Shown here one piece after another: positions 25,175 to 36,395 of a stretch of 64,000 bases of DNA (within the stretch, counting starts at the first letter, position 1; every line of letters begins with the position of its first letter). The notes under the pieces are model-generated. The model was not told where the DNA came from, made no database searches, and saw only the letters and a list, made by a program, of their open reading frames with translations. The translations under genes and the position numbers were made by a program. This DNA comes from Plasmopara viticola (Eukaryota; Oomycota; Peronosporomycetes; Peronosporales; Peronosporaceae): positions 186,001 through 250,000 of the forward strand of contig MBPM02000097.1 of the NCBI GenBank assembly GCA_001695595.3. The letters run 5' to 3'.

Positions 25175-27876
25175 TCAAAGAAAATGAGCATTCTTGCTTG
25201 CTGTCATCAGCAAAGACCGATTGTGACGTACGAAAGCACCAGCGGATACAATGACGACGCCAACTTTACCGATGATACGTTTTTCAGCTCGGTTAACTCG
25301 TGCGATAGTGTTGGTTCCTACATATAAAGAGCACCCTGCGTGTAATTTCGTGACTGAAGAAAATCTGCTAGTCGAACGTACACTAGTGCATTCGATTAAG
25401 TCCCAGACAAGCAACGTGCGATCGGCATACGATGCATAAAAGACACCGGGACGTGAGGTCGACCAGGCGACGGCACAGACGCTCACACCGAACGCAACTT
25501 CTTCCCACGACGAAAGACAGACGGACACGTCGACATGGTACATGCTACTTGGCATACAAGGAGTCAGAAGGACCTTCACTTGACCAGTGGTACCCGACGT
25601 ACCAAATCCTTCCATCTTCATACCCTACGAGGAAATAGTCGGACTCGAAAGGATGAAAGTCGAGACAGACGACACCAGCTAAAGCATCTCCTGATCCACT
25701 CCCTTGATCCCGTTGGTATACCATCCGATCCGAGCCTTTATCAAAGCGACTGCGTCGTACCACTTGACCTGATTGCATTCCAACGACAAACCTACCGAAA
25801 ACCATGTTAGCACCTCATGCCAATCACCCGATTGGTACTAGCTTCCTACTGATTGATATCCCGCGGTAGGAATTTCAATGTTGTAGCCATCGGACCTATT
25901 AAAGGGACTAGTGATCGTGCACTTTCAGTCGTGCGGCATCCTCGTGGTGGTTGCGGCACGTTCTGCGGCTGCAAGTCAATGCGCGTATTCATGATTAATT
26001 TGACGGTGCCACCAGTCTGGATACACTTGTCAGCATCGTCGCCAGCCTTGACTTCAATGAGACTCCAGAGAATGAACACACCGCGGTCGTCCAACGACCC
26101 AAATTGAAACGTGCCGTTCGTGTCTATCGTGCTGCCTTGACTCGAATCCATGACTTCTAGCGCGACGATCGTCGACGCATGTTGTTCGGGAGCGAGGTAG
26201 TTTAATCCACACGTCGAGTACGCGGGGGTACAACCTGCTTGGTTGTCGGCCAATTGAGTCGAAGATTGAATCATGGAATCAGGTCGAAGATCCCAGACAT
26301 GAATCGTACCATCTTGTGTCCCAACCATGACAAACAAGTCGCGCGATGGGCTTATCAAAGCCGAGGCGGCTACACCTTCACTCAGTAATAAATGGAGTGG
26401 CTCAATGGGCCGATTGATATCCCAGACACACGAAATGGTCTTGGTGTGGAACTTTGGCATCGGTTCTGGCGCTTCGTTCCGAGGAGCGCCGTAGCACGAT
26501 AGCAGGATACTCGATACAACGGGCGAGAAGCGCAGAGCAACAAGGTCACGACCTTGAATCAACTCGTGGAGTGACCCCATTGCGGCCTCTTTCTTGCATG
26601 GAAAGAGGATTTTCTCGTCGAGTTTCGTCTCTTTATTCAATCGATGATGGAGTCCGGATTGATCGCTGCTTTTCGAGAGTTTCTCGTCGCTCACCTCTTG
26701 TTCAAACGCCATTACATTCTCGACTGCGAGACATTCACACACGTACGATGCGTGCTCTAAAAATCGAAAGAATCGCGACGTGGATGCCGTGAAGCTCACC
26801 TCGTCGGAAGCGCTTTCCGTCACGTCCAAACCAATGTCGTCTGGAAAGTGCATGCTCTTGTCGTGTGTTTTGGGGGCTTTTGTTTGCGTGCCTAGGGCTC
26901 TTGCTCCATCGTTAGTTTGCACAAAGGCTTGCTTGATCAATCCTCGTCGAAGCCGATGTAAGACTCGGTCGTGCTCACTCATTGGATTCATTTGGAACAA
27001 GGAGAATTTCTCCACCTCAAACTTTCGCCGCTCTCGAATCTCTTTAACACGCTTGGCACGAGGATCCAGTGACTGTTTTAAACCAGCAATCGACGAGAGC
27101 GTCGTTGCGAGCTTCGTTCCTTCGAATCGCTCGTCACTTCGAGCACTTGGTTGCCTGCTACTTGTCGACGAGAGCGACTCTAGCCCCCTTGTCTCTGCCT
27201 GCATGGCTTGTTGAATCCGATGTAGTTCCGCTACATCCATAGCACGATTCAATCTTTCATCTTGAATTGTGTGACTTAAAGGAAACTTTCCTGCTGGTAA
27301 AATTGTCGGCTTTGGAGAACTCTCTTCCTTTTCAAACTCTTCGTCGTAATTCTCAAAGTCTTCGTCGTCATAGTCTTCCGCGTCTTCTTGACACTCCTCT
27401 GCATTGGCATTTAAGGCCTCAAGTTGCTCTTTTTGACGCGCTTCTCGTTGTCGTTGGTCATGCACACGCTGTGCTTCTTCAAGTGCCTCTTTCTCCAATT
27501 CTTGACGACGTTTTGCTTCCTCAAGCTCTTTCGCGCGTTGTCTCTTGGCTTCTCGTCGTCTTTGCTTGTCACGCTCTGCGTCTTCTTTTTCTTTCGCTGC
27601 AGCCGCATCAATTGTTGACGAGGCGTCGGGACCCTTGAACGCAATCCCATCAACATCTCGTGACGTGGTCACTGTTCGCTTCTTGGACGCTTTGCGCTTT
27701 GGGTCCGTGTCTGGTTTCGGCTCGGCCAATGCAATTCGAGGAATCTGAAGCCCATTGTCAGTCGAGAAAGTGGATGCTGCAAGAGAGGAGTCCGAGGGTC
27801 GAGTGACACCTTTCTTGCTTGACTTTTTGACTGTTGTAGCGTCACTTTCGATCGGTGGTTGCTTGGACTCCGACAT
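25175..27876 (-). CDS. Dynein-2 intermediate chain, WDR60-like WD-repeat protein
   Basis: Likely a subunit of the retrograde intraflagellar-transport motor (DYNC2I1/WDR60 type). Exons: 27876-25850, 25791-25603, 25544-25175, about 861 residues. Both introns are 58 bases: one starts GTAGGA and ends TAG with a CTAAC branch site, the other starts GTACGT and ends TAG; both restore the WD reading frame. The start is the ATG at 27876; the frame upstream reaches only a GTG. The N-terminal third is low-complexity and basic, then a charged coiled coil (about 90-175) and an acidic 'DEDFENYDEEFE' patch, as in WDR60. WD repeats follow from about residue 425, with 'CVWDINRP', 'GTIHVWDLRP' and 'TLLVWDLIE'. 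The 3' end is uncertain: the same frame resumes just after the stop at 25175 and stays open for about 50 codons, so a further exon is possible. A plain WD protein of another family is the alternative. Confidence 0.7.
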
Positions 27877-28258
27877 GAAAGATCGACGAATCGACCAAGC
27901 GACACGAAAGGTATCTATAGGAGGCACTAGTATACTACTAGTTACAATGACTTAGAGGTCCAATACCTATATTATATATACATATCTTTTAAGGACTGCA
28001 ATTGCAACAATAAGTTTTGACACCCTTTTTTTTAGCTTTTAGAATGAAAACTTGGCGAGTATGATGATTAATACTATCTCCAAGCCCGTAAGGATACTAC
28101 TATAGTAGTAAGACAAGGATAGTAAGCATAAAGCCAAATGAAAACCACCAATTTTGTAAAAAACAACCATATTGAAATGTATTGAGTCTATGCAATGCTG
28201 CTAGCGTTCACAGCTATTCACAAGTACTGGGGACAACGTCTGGTTTGAGCGTCACTGC
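27877..28258. other. Intergenic between dynein chain and ABCG1 genes
   Basis: Upstream region of the dynein chain gene and downstream region of the first transporter. On the minus strand 'GTCATTGTAAC' near 27940-27950 loosely matches the oomycete initiator. AT-rich, nothing else seen. Confidence 0.35.
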
Positions 28259-31200
28259 TTACCGTTTGAGGTGGCTCACGTACTTGAACGTGAGGTAGAT
28301 GGCAAGCTGGAGTACAATCCAGATCATGATGAGGCCAAGCATGAAGTTGTACTTGCGTTCAGGCCGAAAGTCGTAAATGTCTTCAATGTATTCCGCCACC
28401 GTCATGTTAGTCGTCATACCGTGGGACGTCACGGCAATGACAGTCTGCTTTTCACCAAACAGCACACCGACTAGAGCCGACATGGAGTAGCTTGATGGCA
28501 CCAGGTACGTAAACCACTTGTAGCCTGCCTTCATCGACGGACGCGGAAGCAGATAGCCCGAAAAGAGGTTGAACAGACACGAAAGCGCACCGACAGCCAC
28601 GTTCGCGACCTTTTCGTTCGGGGTCAGAGCCGACATCCATTGGCCTACGTACGTGCATGCCGACGTGTAGAGATAGAAGACAAACATGAAGAAGAGGTAG
28701 TCGCCAACGTTTTCACTCCAACCCACGAGCCAGTACTCAATCGTGACAAACAGAATGATCACAACAATCAAGTACGGCACTTCGGCAAACCACAGCGATA
28801 GACTGTACGGGAGTGGCCCGTAGTAGTTCGACATGCGTTCACGGTAAAACACGGCGCGCTCGGCACACGTCACTTCCAGCACGGTCATGAGATTGATGAC
28901 ACCAATAAAGTCCATACTGTTGTAAATGAGGCCAATGTGCGAGTTGATGGTCTTGACGCTGTTAGCAGATAGCTGATAGAACGTCGTACCGAAAATGATA
29001 CCGAAGAGAGGAAAGAGGAACATGCGCATGAAGTTGTACTGGGGGTTGCGCCAGTACGTTAGCTGTTGCTTCTTCGCCAACTCCTTCATCTGATTCCAAA
29101 AGCAAGTTGCAATAGGCGTGTAGTTAAGCGTTGAGTGACGGACAAAATTGTCGGACACTTCGGCCAGCATCAGCGTGCGCTCGCGGTTAGACCTGTACAA
29201 ATTGCTGTTCTTGTATTCGACCGAGTAATTCTTGACGTCACGGCCAATACCAGCACCAATCACTTCGAGCATGTACGTTGCAGGGTTGTACTGTGGACGA
29301 ATTTCCATCGTGCCAGGGATCGACGCAAAGTACTCAAGCATCTTGACTGAGTCGACACCAAGGTCGCCAAAGTACGCAGTGTACCCACCACGCTGGAGCA
29401 GTAGCAGGCCATCAAAAAGTTCAAAAATCGAAATGCTCGGCTGGTGGATTGTGCACAGCACTGTACGGCCCGTACGCGCAATTGACTGGACACCGCGCAT
29501 TACAATTAGCGCCGAACGCGCGTCCAGACCACTTGTGGGTTCATCGAGGAACAAAATGCTCGGATTCGCCACCACTTCGACACCAATCGTCACGCGTTTC
29601 TTTTGCTCAACAGAAAGACTTCCAACCATCGCACCTGACATGGCTGTTAGCTCCAATAGGTCCATTGTCTCGTGCACGAGGTTCATTCGCTGCTCCTTCG
29701 AAAAGTTGGGGGGAAGACGCAAGTTAGCCGAAAAGACAAGCGCCTCGTAAATCGTTGCGGCTTCCGAGTGAATGTCCATTTGCTCACAGTATGCCGTGAT
29801 ACGACTGAAGTTGGCCGGATTCTTTGGTTCACCATTCACGATAATGTCCCCGACAATACGGCCACCAGTTTTGCGACCGGCAATCACATCCATCAGCGTC
29901 GTTTTACCAGCACCAGTCGCACCCATAAGTGCAACCATGCGGCCAGGCTCAAAGTGCGCCGTAATGCCGCACAGCAACTGTTTTTCTTCACCTGATGGCA
30001 GCGTCACAAAGTATTCAAGGTCTCTTATACACAAGTTGGATGGCGTAAACGGTAGACCGCCCTTGCCCGAACTAGAGGCTCCAACAGCTCCCGGTGTGTT
30101 TACTTCAATGTACGTTTCACCGTCGTCTGCACTCTTGTCCATCAATGGCTTCACACTCACACCCTTGTACTTTTCGTAACGGATAAAGTGCAGTGCCAGA
30201 CCGTTTAACGTCGTGAACAAGAAGTAGTAAGCCAAGAGCACGACGATACCAATCCAAATAAAGTCGGTTCCTTCCTTGATCGAAAAGTTGTTCAGCAACG
30301 TGCGACTCTCGACGGGTGTGTAGCGGTCGCTCGAGAACTCCGACAGCATGTTACTCCGCAGCGCCCACGACACAGGAGAGAACCAGTACATCCAAATCCA
30401 GTAGTCGGGGATAAGGTCGGCGAGAATGATATTACCCGAGAATAAAAGGAAAAAGCTCACCGAGATGGCTGCCAGAGCTTGACCCACCGTGATACTCGGC
30501 GACAACGCACTCAACATGGTCATGTACGCACTGATAGCGTGTTGAAAAGCCACAAGCACAATGAAGAAAACAATGTACTTCTCAAACGTCCGGGTCAAAC
30601 CACTCATGAAGTAAAAGAACGTGCCCAAGATGAACGACACGACCAGATTAACAGGAATCTGCACCACACTCTCGGCAATCGCATACGACGTGGTACGGAA
30701 AAAGTTGCGCGGACGTTGCTTGTAAAAGACCTTGCGAAGCTGAAACGAGATGGTGATTTGCTGCCACGCTTGACGTTGAAATAGCGCAATACTGAAAAAA
30801 ATCATGCGTAGGTAGAAGTCGGAACTCACATTGAAGTAAATCATACCGAGCACAAGACCGACAATGACGGCTTCAGTGACTTTGCCCCACAGCAGCGGGG
30901 GATCACGCAGCCAAATGAGTTTCTGACGATTGAGCAGTAGCAGTGTACTTGGGACAAAAGCAAGTCCAAACTCGGAATTCTGCTTGGAACGCGCCAAATT
31001 AGCCACACTTTTAGCCTTTTTAAAGTCCTCGGCATTCTCGAACTGGTGTTCGTTGAACCCTTTGCTGATCGCTTCGTGCGTCTTGCCGTAGATGTTCGAC
31101 TGGCAAAAGCGCTGATTGAATTGCTCGGACGTCACGGGAAGTTGCTTGACTGGGACAGTGCCGTTCGCGTACCGGTCACCACGTCCAGACGTGACTTCAA

Positions 31201-32329
31201 TGAGAAAATCAGCAGGATCGACACGAGGCGGGCACGCAAAGCCGAGACCGTGAAAGTAGTCAAGGATCTCCGTACGAGGTCCGTGGTAGACCATATGGCC
31301 TTCGTTGATCATGAGAATGTCGTCAAACATCTCGACAACTTCGGGAGTCGGTTGCAGTAGGGCAACGATGACGGAGCCACCAAGCGTCTTGCACCATGTG
31401 CGCATGGACTTGACAATATCAAAGGTAGCGGCACTGTCGAGACCGGTCGAGATTTCATCACAAAGAAACAGACTTTGGCCACCAACTAGCACTTCTCCAA
31501 CTGTCACACGCTTGCGTTCCCCGCCACTCACACCACGCAGTAGCGCGTCGCCCACCACCGTGTCGGCACAATTTTCAAGTCCCAACACTTGCAGTAATAG
31601 CTCCGTGCGTAGTGCGGCAATGTCACGCAACTCTTCCGGTTGATCTTCAGGACGTCCATTTACACACATGTCAGCAAATTTAAACGTCTCACGAACCGTC
31701 AAGGTCGGAATGTGGTTGTCCATCTGATCCACGAGTCCCACAAGCTTGACCAAGTCAATTTCGTCGCCACGCAGACCCGAGTACAAGATCTCGCCGCCAA
31801 TTTCTGTCTTTTTGTTATTTTGGAGCTTGCCAGCAAGCGCTTTTAAAAACGTCGACTTCCCGGCACCTGGATTCGCTAAAATCAGCGTCATTGAGCCAGG
31901 TTTAATGATCCCACTCATAGGATGCAGCGCGTGCTTGGTCGTCATGGCAACCTTTTTCCACGGTGTAAAGATCGACGCGAGGTGGGACCCCACAGTCCCA
32001 TGGGCGCCAACCTCGGCTGGGACTTGCACTGAGAACGATAGATTCTCAAACCGCACCTCGGGGGTCGGGAGCTGCAGGTTAATCTTGCGCGACAAGTGAT
32101 TGTACTTTTTGTAGAAACGCTCGAGGCCACCGTTGAGCATCGTATCGAGGTCGTCCGCACGCAGAGTACTGTAGCGACTGGCCATCGTATCGCGGCTTTG
32201 CGAGTAGGGATCCTGGAGACTGCGAAAATTCAGCGAGCGGTACACTTGGGGCACCTCCTCGCCATTCTCGGCGACTTCAGGCTGTAATAGACTGGCCGTC
32301 GCCTCGTTCTTGATCTCCCTCGTGGCCAT
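28259..32329 (-). CDS. Full-length PDR-type ABCG transporter 1
   Basis: A 1356-residue plasma-membrane-type efflux pump with the PDR order NBD-TMD-NBD-TMD, the normal length for the family. NBD1 has Walker A 'NPGAGKST' (about 150-157), signature 'VSGGERKRVT' (about 265) and Walker B 'LFLCDEIS'. NBD2 has Walker A 'GATGAGKTT' (about 800-808), a degenerate signature 'LSVEQKKRVT' (about 903) and Walker B 'ILFLDEPTSGLD'. Retention of lysine in the NBD1 Walker A differs from fungal PDR pumps, where it is usually cysteine. Each TMD shows about six hydrophobic segments, and the C-terminus is 'LTFKYVSHLKR'. The ATG at 32329 follows a good initiator element and no intron is needed. It is a close paralogue of the transporter at 50706-54758, differing mainly at the N-terminus and in the linker after TMD1. 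Substrates (lipids, sterols, toxic compounds) cannot be read from sequence. Confidence 0.93.
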   Translation of the reverse strand: MATREIKNEATASLLQPEVAENGEEVPQVYRSLNFRSLQDPYSQSRDTMASRYSTLRADDLDTMLNGGLERFYKKYNHLSRKINLQLPTPEVRFENLSFSVQVPAEVGAHGTVGSHLASIFTPWKKVAMTTKHALHPMSGIIKPGSMTLILANPGAGKSTFLKALAGKLQNNKKTEIGGEILYSGLRGDEIDLVKLVGLVDQMDNHIPTLTVRETFKFADMCVNGRPEDQPEELRDIAALRTELLLQVLGLENCADTVVGDALLRGVSGGERKRVTVGEVLVGGQSLFLCDEISTGLDSAATFDIVKSMRTWCKTLGGSVIVALLQPTPEVVEMFDDILMINEGHMVYHGPRTEILDYFHGLGFACPPRVDPADFLIEVTSGRGDRYANGTVPVKQLPVTSEQFNQRFCQSNIYGKTHEAISKGFNEHQFENAEDFKKAKSVANLARSKQNSEFGLAFVPSTLLLLNRQKLIWLRDPPLLWGKVTEAVIVGLVLGMIYFNVSSDFYLRMIFFSIALFQRQAWQQITISFQLRKVFYKQRPRNFFRTTSYAIAESVVQIPVNLVVSFILGTFFYFMSGLTRTFEKYIVFFIVLVAFQHAISAYMTMLSALSPSITVGQALAAISVSFFLLFSGNIILADLIPDYWIWMYWFSPVSWALRSNMLSEFSSDRYTPVESRTLLNNFSIKEGTDFIWIGIVVLLAYYFLFTTLNGLALHFIRYEKYKGVSVKPLMDKSADDGETYIEVNTPGAVGASSSGKGGLPFTPSNLCIRDLEYFVTLPSGEEKQLLCGITAHFEPGRMVALMGATGAGKTTLMDVIAGRKTGGRIVGDIIVNGEPKNPANFSRITAYCEQMDIHSEAATIYEALVFSANLRLPPNFSKEQRMNLVHETMDLLELTAMSGAMVGSLSVEQKKRVTIGVEVVANPSILFLDEPTSGLDARSALIVMRGVQSIARTGRTVLCTIHQPSISIFELFDGLLLLQRGGYTAYFGDLGVDSVKMLEYFASIPGTMEIRPQYNPATYMLEVIGAGIGRDVKNYSVEYKNSNLYRSNRERTLMLAEVSDNFVRHSTLNYTPIATCFWNQMKELAKKQQLTYWRNPQYNFMRMFLFPLFGIIFGTTFYQLSANSVKTINSHIGLIYNSMDFIGVINLMTVLEVTCAERAVFYRERMSNYYGPLPYSLSLWFAEVPYLIVVIILFVTIEYWLVGWSENVGDYLFFMFVFYLYTSACTYVGQWMSALTPNEKVANVAVGALSCLFNLFSGYLLPRPSMKAGYKWFTYLVPSSYSMSALVGVLFGEKQTVIAVTSHGMTTNMTVAEYIEDIYDFRPERKYNFMLGLIMIWIVLQLAIYLTFKYVSHLKR

Positions 32330-32400
32330 GGCAGAAACTGTCTGGGCTCGGGTGCTGTTAATTCGAAGACGGGGCGGAAACTTTGCGCTACGCCCGATGC

Positions 32401-32421
32401 GGCAAATTGAAGAGTGAATGA
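32401..32421 (-). promoter_or_regulatory. Oomycete Inr plus FPR core promoter of ABCG1
   Basis: The minus strand contains TCATTCACTC followed by TTCAATTTGCC, an initiator (TCATTC) with a CAATTT flanking promoter region directly downstream. It lies about 75-90 bases before the ATG, the typical oomycete arrangement. Confidence 0.7.
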
Positions 32422-33429
32422 TTTGGAGAAGAGGGGAAAAGGAGGGGTGATATTGTGTATAGTACCGTATTCGAAAAGGAAGCGGGCGAAATTTACACGA
32501 CAGAACGATTGCAATCAGCTGTTGTGTTAGACACGTGAGATCGAAGGGGCAAAGATGAGCCAGTGTATCTCGCCTCGGTCTTTACGTATCCTGAGCGAAT
32601 TTGCCAGGAGATGGTATCGACGATAGCTTGGCAAAGGATAGAAAGTACAGTAGACAGTAATGAGATCTCCGGCTGTTTTCCTCTCATTGGAATCATAACC
32701 AGAGACAATGCAGCCAAGGATCGTACGCATGACTTTTTTTAGCCAAACTTCCGGCCCAAGATGTAGACTGGTCTGAGAGGTGGCGTAAGATTGTGCTAAT
32801 TCCACGATCATAACGCCACGGTGAAAAACCTAGCTATAGGTTTTTCGTCTACAGTATAGACATAAGTTGACAGCCATATCATCGAAGCAGTGATTGAAAA
32901 GTTACAAAAGGTGGGATACAAACAGTTGAAACAGGACACAAAGACCCGTGCTAAAGAAACTCATGTCGGAGCAGTAGAATTGTCGCTCAAAAGCCACATC
33001 TTTGTAGCATATGGCAACGAGAAATTCCACTGGGATAAGGCATCTTTCATGCGAAATTTTGGGCTTATCCGGCATGAAATCTCCAAACTGGCTTGATTTA
33101 GATTTGTTTAATGAGACTAAACAACATCAATTCTTAGGTGCGTACGCGGTCCTAAACAAATACATTATTTTCTAAGGTAATTCGTTCGCGTAGGTAACCA
33201 AAACCGAAAGAATTTTCATTGCAAAGAAAGCTCTGAAGATTTGCTCATGCCAAAGCTGGTCCGTTTGCTTCTTACCACACATATGACCGGTGACATGTAT
33301 TAGTTTCCTGCAAGAGTATTATTCTATTTAAAATTTATGCTATCACAAGATGATACTACAATTCCAATTACGCTAGGGAATTCTGACAGAAAAGCGCCTG
33401 CAGTACCGCACTCTACTCGCCGTTCCGAC
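32422..33429. other. Upstream region of ABCG1, gene-free
   Basis: No gene is supported. A 68-codon plus frame at 32890-33096 ('FHWDKASFMRNFGLIRHEI') begins with ATT rather than ATG and matches nothing I know. An AAAACCTATAGC inverted repeat near 32822-32846 (AAAAACCTA/TAGGTTTTT) is a small hairpin. Confidence 0.35.
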
Positions 33430-33511
33430 TGGACACTGCGGCTATCTTTGGATTTATCAGCGGTAACACGGCAGACGAGTAAGTAACGGTGCAGCATATT
33501 TCTCCTGTTTT

Positions 33512-33715
33512 TTACGTATATAAAGAGTTCCAAGTACAACTCTCAACTGCTTGACACAGTATCTTGTTGCAGTCCTCTTGCCCACTGTACTAACCCCGTA
33601 ATAACTGGTACCAGCCATTCTCGTCACGTTTTATGAACGATTCAAAGTGTGTCCTGTTAGGACCGGGTGAGAGGTATGGGATGTACATGTAGACATGAAA
33701 GCAATTGACTAGATT
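33512..33715 (-). pseudogene. Unidentified coding relic, copy A
   Basis: The minus strand reads a protein-like segment with 'FHVYMYIPYLSPGPNRTHF' and 'KRDENGWYQLLRG', then an in-frame TAG where copy B has a leucine codon. Beyond the stop the frame continues to a TAA at 33512. Coding sense is inferred because the reading frame is kept in both copies. I do not recognise the family. Confidence 0.4.
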
Positions 33716-33941
33716 CTTTGCACCTTAACCTGCCTTTTTCATAGATGATGCGCATCGTCGACACCGCCGCGACGTCAATGTTGGAGATGTGCTCAAATCA
33801 TTCTGGGGACTTGCTGTCAATGCTTTGACGCAATATTTTTTCTATCTCATAATGATTCCTTTGTTATTGAAAAGAGCTTATCTCTTTTCTTACTAATGAA
33901 AAGAGCTCTAATGATTAGAGCTTAATTTAATGCAAGAGCTG

Positions 33942-33983
33942 TGATGTACTACTTTGTACAATTTTGTACAAAGTAGTACATCA
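33942..33983. repeat. Near-perfect palindrome, 20-bp arms
   Basis: Arms 33942-33961 and 33964-33983 are reverse complements around a 2-base centre. Copy B keeps only part of it (near 56021-56035). It sits in an AT-rich stretch with further small AAAAGAGCT inverted repeats. Confidence 0.85.
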
Positions 33984-34215
33984 TGAGTACACATTTCACG
34001 GGAAGCTGCCCAGAATTGTCTTTAGTCTAATCCTGTCGAAAGAGCAATCTCAGATTGTTATCGATGGCTTTCCAAGCGTGGCCGAAAAGGAAATCTGATA
34101 GTTTATTAATAGCAAAATTCTCTTACATTAAGTGACAGTATCATCACGTAATTTATAAAGATAAAATACAGTTCGACTTAGAAACATTACTATTTATGCT
34201 AGAGATACTCGGTGA

Positions 34216-34548
34216 TCTTCGGAAAAGGTTGGGGTGACGCCCTCCTTCCAAGCGCGGGGGCTTAATGCTCGCGCGCTTCGGGCAGGTGCTCTCGGGCATC
34301 TGCAGGTCTCTAACGAGTCTCACCCTCGACGCGACGGTATCCAGCACCAGGGCTCCACCTGGGCTCTTACCAAGACAGAAACAAACAAAATAATATGGAA
34401 GACCCTCACGACCTCGGTGCTGGCTGCACTGCCCGCCGAACGAGACCCGACGTATGCGGACACCACTCTATGCCGTGGACTAGCCAGACTAAGCCTAGCA
34501 CGTGCATAACTTGGCAACGCGATAACGTAATACATTACATTACATTAC
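34216..34548 (+). mobile_element. LINE-derived short insertion (333 bp), copy 2
   Basis: Flanked by the 11-bp target duplication ATACTCGGTGA at 34205-34215 and 34549-34559. Starts with the same GGAAAAGGTTGGGGTGACGC segment as the LINE at 56477 and ends with the same TTACAT-unit tail. A short fragment of the reverse transcriptase region ('CTGGGCTCTTACCAAG') is joined to the 3' end, the rest being deleted. Absent from the corresponding place in copy B, so it arrived after the duplication or was lost there. Confidence 0.85.
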
Positions 34549-34559
34549 ATACTCGGTGA

Positions 34560-35345
34560 ATTATCGGAGCTTAAAAAATTTATTTCGAAATTTTTTGCCC
34601 ACGCTTCAATCCCCGATTGACAACATGTTCCATCGTTTTCAGAGCCTGCGGCGACAGCGAAGGTGAAACGACGAATTTTAAAATTTGTAAGGCCTGCACC
34701 GGTGTGACTAATGCGCTTGCTTGAATAGCATGCTAACATTACTTATTTTGGCGTTCTACCAATGACTTGATTTTTTACTGTTCGGCTTAAGGCCTAAGCA
34801 CTGTGAGTAGCTTTTTAGAGTAAAGAGTTTCGCAAAGTCCCGTACTTGCGAATCCGATGTTTATCTACTAAAGGTTTTCGTTTTTACTCCATTAGTAATT
34901 GAGAAGAGCAAAAAAGAACGTGCATGTCAAAAGAAACGTTGGGTATCACATAGACATTACAAGAATATAGCCAATACCAAATGACTGCTCGGTCTATATG
35001 ACTGAAGTGCAAGACGAAAGACGATGCTCACTACAAGCACGTGTACAACTACATATATCATTCCTTACCTCTGGCTTTTACGGTAGGAGAGAGGCGTAGC
35101 AAAAGCGTCGATCTATAGGAGAGCTTTGCTTAAAATTAAACACATTGTATTTTTTTAAGGCCAACCTCGAGAAAGTAGTAAAGGTCGTGTGCTTCGAGTG
35201 GTTGCTGACGGCATGCTTGTAAAGCGGTCCGTTTATTACATTACCATGATGTTATCCAGCCAGACATGCTTTTTATGTAATGCATACTCTCGAAAGGCCT
35301 AAATCGTCTGAATCAACCACCTACTTCGTGTTAGAATCATTATCA
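34560..35345. other. Duplicated non-coding stretch, copy A
   Basis: No gene. It matches B on either side of the LINE insertion (about 56258-56476 and 57623-57862). The uninterrupted target site of the copy B LINE is seen here near 34955-34985. Confidence 0.5.
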
Positions 35346-36255
35346 TCACAGGAACGGCACATAAACCTGATGCATTGCATGATTCTTGCCTCTTCCACCA
35401 TTCGTCACCATGTACAATCTTCCAGCACTGAGACTAGCAGCATTTAAAGCAGATCCCCACACCAGATTGATCGGAACCGAAAGTAGTGCATTCACAAGGA
35501 CTCCATATTCGGCAATCGATAAATGGTCGAAGAACTCCGACGATGGCATTCCTCCTGCCAACACCACGGGAGAATTGGCATTGACCGCAACGACCAGGCC
35601 CGAAAATCAAGCTCGCAGTGCAACGCCAGACGCAGCAGCATTTGCTCCCTGTGGAATAGGAGCACCAGCAATGTCCAGACAAGCATGCAATGTCGCATCG
35701 TCTGCCCAGTCGATCGCAATGCCAGGATGACTGATGCCACCAACTTCCATTCGCTGCACCGCTTCATCCCAGGTCGCGTCATAATGCGAGTCTTTGGCGC
35801 CGGAATTTGTCTTCTTGTCACAGCTTGTTTGTGTGTTACTTAAAGGCTGGTGGACTATCGCACTCTCACCACATTCTTGTGCCATTTTCCTCGTCATTCT
35901 TGTGTGTTGTTGCGGCGAAACTTCTACCAAGACGTGAACCCTCTCTTTTCCAAGCTCGAATTCCGATCCAAACAACTCGTTCTTCGTAAGCTTCCACGAT
36001 AGGCACATTTTTTTTGTACTGCTTGTCGATTTTGCCTCGTAAGAAACTATCTACTTTTTTGTCGTGTTTCAGCCACGCGCCGTTTTTGTGCGCCAAATAG
36101 AGTGTCACGATGCTTGGCGGAATAAAGTGCTTTTGCGTGCTTAAGATGCCAGCGATAGCCTCCTGCAGCGCGCTCACTTTTGCATCACGTGCGATCCTGA
36201 CGGAAAATACAGTTGCTTCACCATATATCGCACACTTAAGCTCCACGTCGCTCAT
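35346..36255 (-). pseudogene. Crinkler (CRN) effector pseudogene, copy A
   Basis: CRN proteins are oomycete effectors with a conserved N-terminus directing host delivery and a variable C-terminal domain acting in the plant nucleus. From the ATG at 36255 the frame reads 'MSDVELKCAIYGEA', then the LFLAK-type motif as 'LYLAHK', matching the CRN N-terminal domain. A run of eight T at 36008-36015 shifts the frame; in the other frame the HVLVxxP-type motif appears as 'HVLVEVS', the usual end of the N-terminal region. A conserved C-terminal part follows, broken by an in-frame TGA at 35607-35609 where copy B has a tryptophan codon. This C-terminal part matches no CRN domain I can name. No predicted signal peptide is obvious, common for CRNs. 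Sits about 470 bases outside the left inverted repeat of the viral-type element. Confidence 0.75.
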
Positions 36256-36395
36256 GTTTCGAAGTTCGAGACTGCAAAAAGGAAACAAGAATAATCCAAA
36301 AAAGTCAAATCGAAAAATGTTATTGTCCCTCTGATCAGAGTGATCACTAAACTTGTGATATATACTGCTCTTGTTTAGTGATCAAGTCACCTTAG

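Noticed and set aside
33430..33600. LTR of a Copia element (TATATAAA box, shared in two copies)
   Set aside because: No second LTR, primer site or tract is present, and the similarity between copies continues for kilobases as a segmental duplication.
35366..35740. Plus-strand protein opposite the CRN pseudogene
   Set aside because: It lacks a conserved motif, whereas the minus strand carries CRN motifs at the expected places.
36338..36386. Inverted repeat GATCACTAAAC/GTTTAGTGATC as the element end
   Set aside because: It lies outside the block that pairs with the right end of the element, and is not repeated at 49.4 kb.
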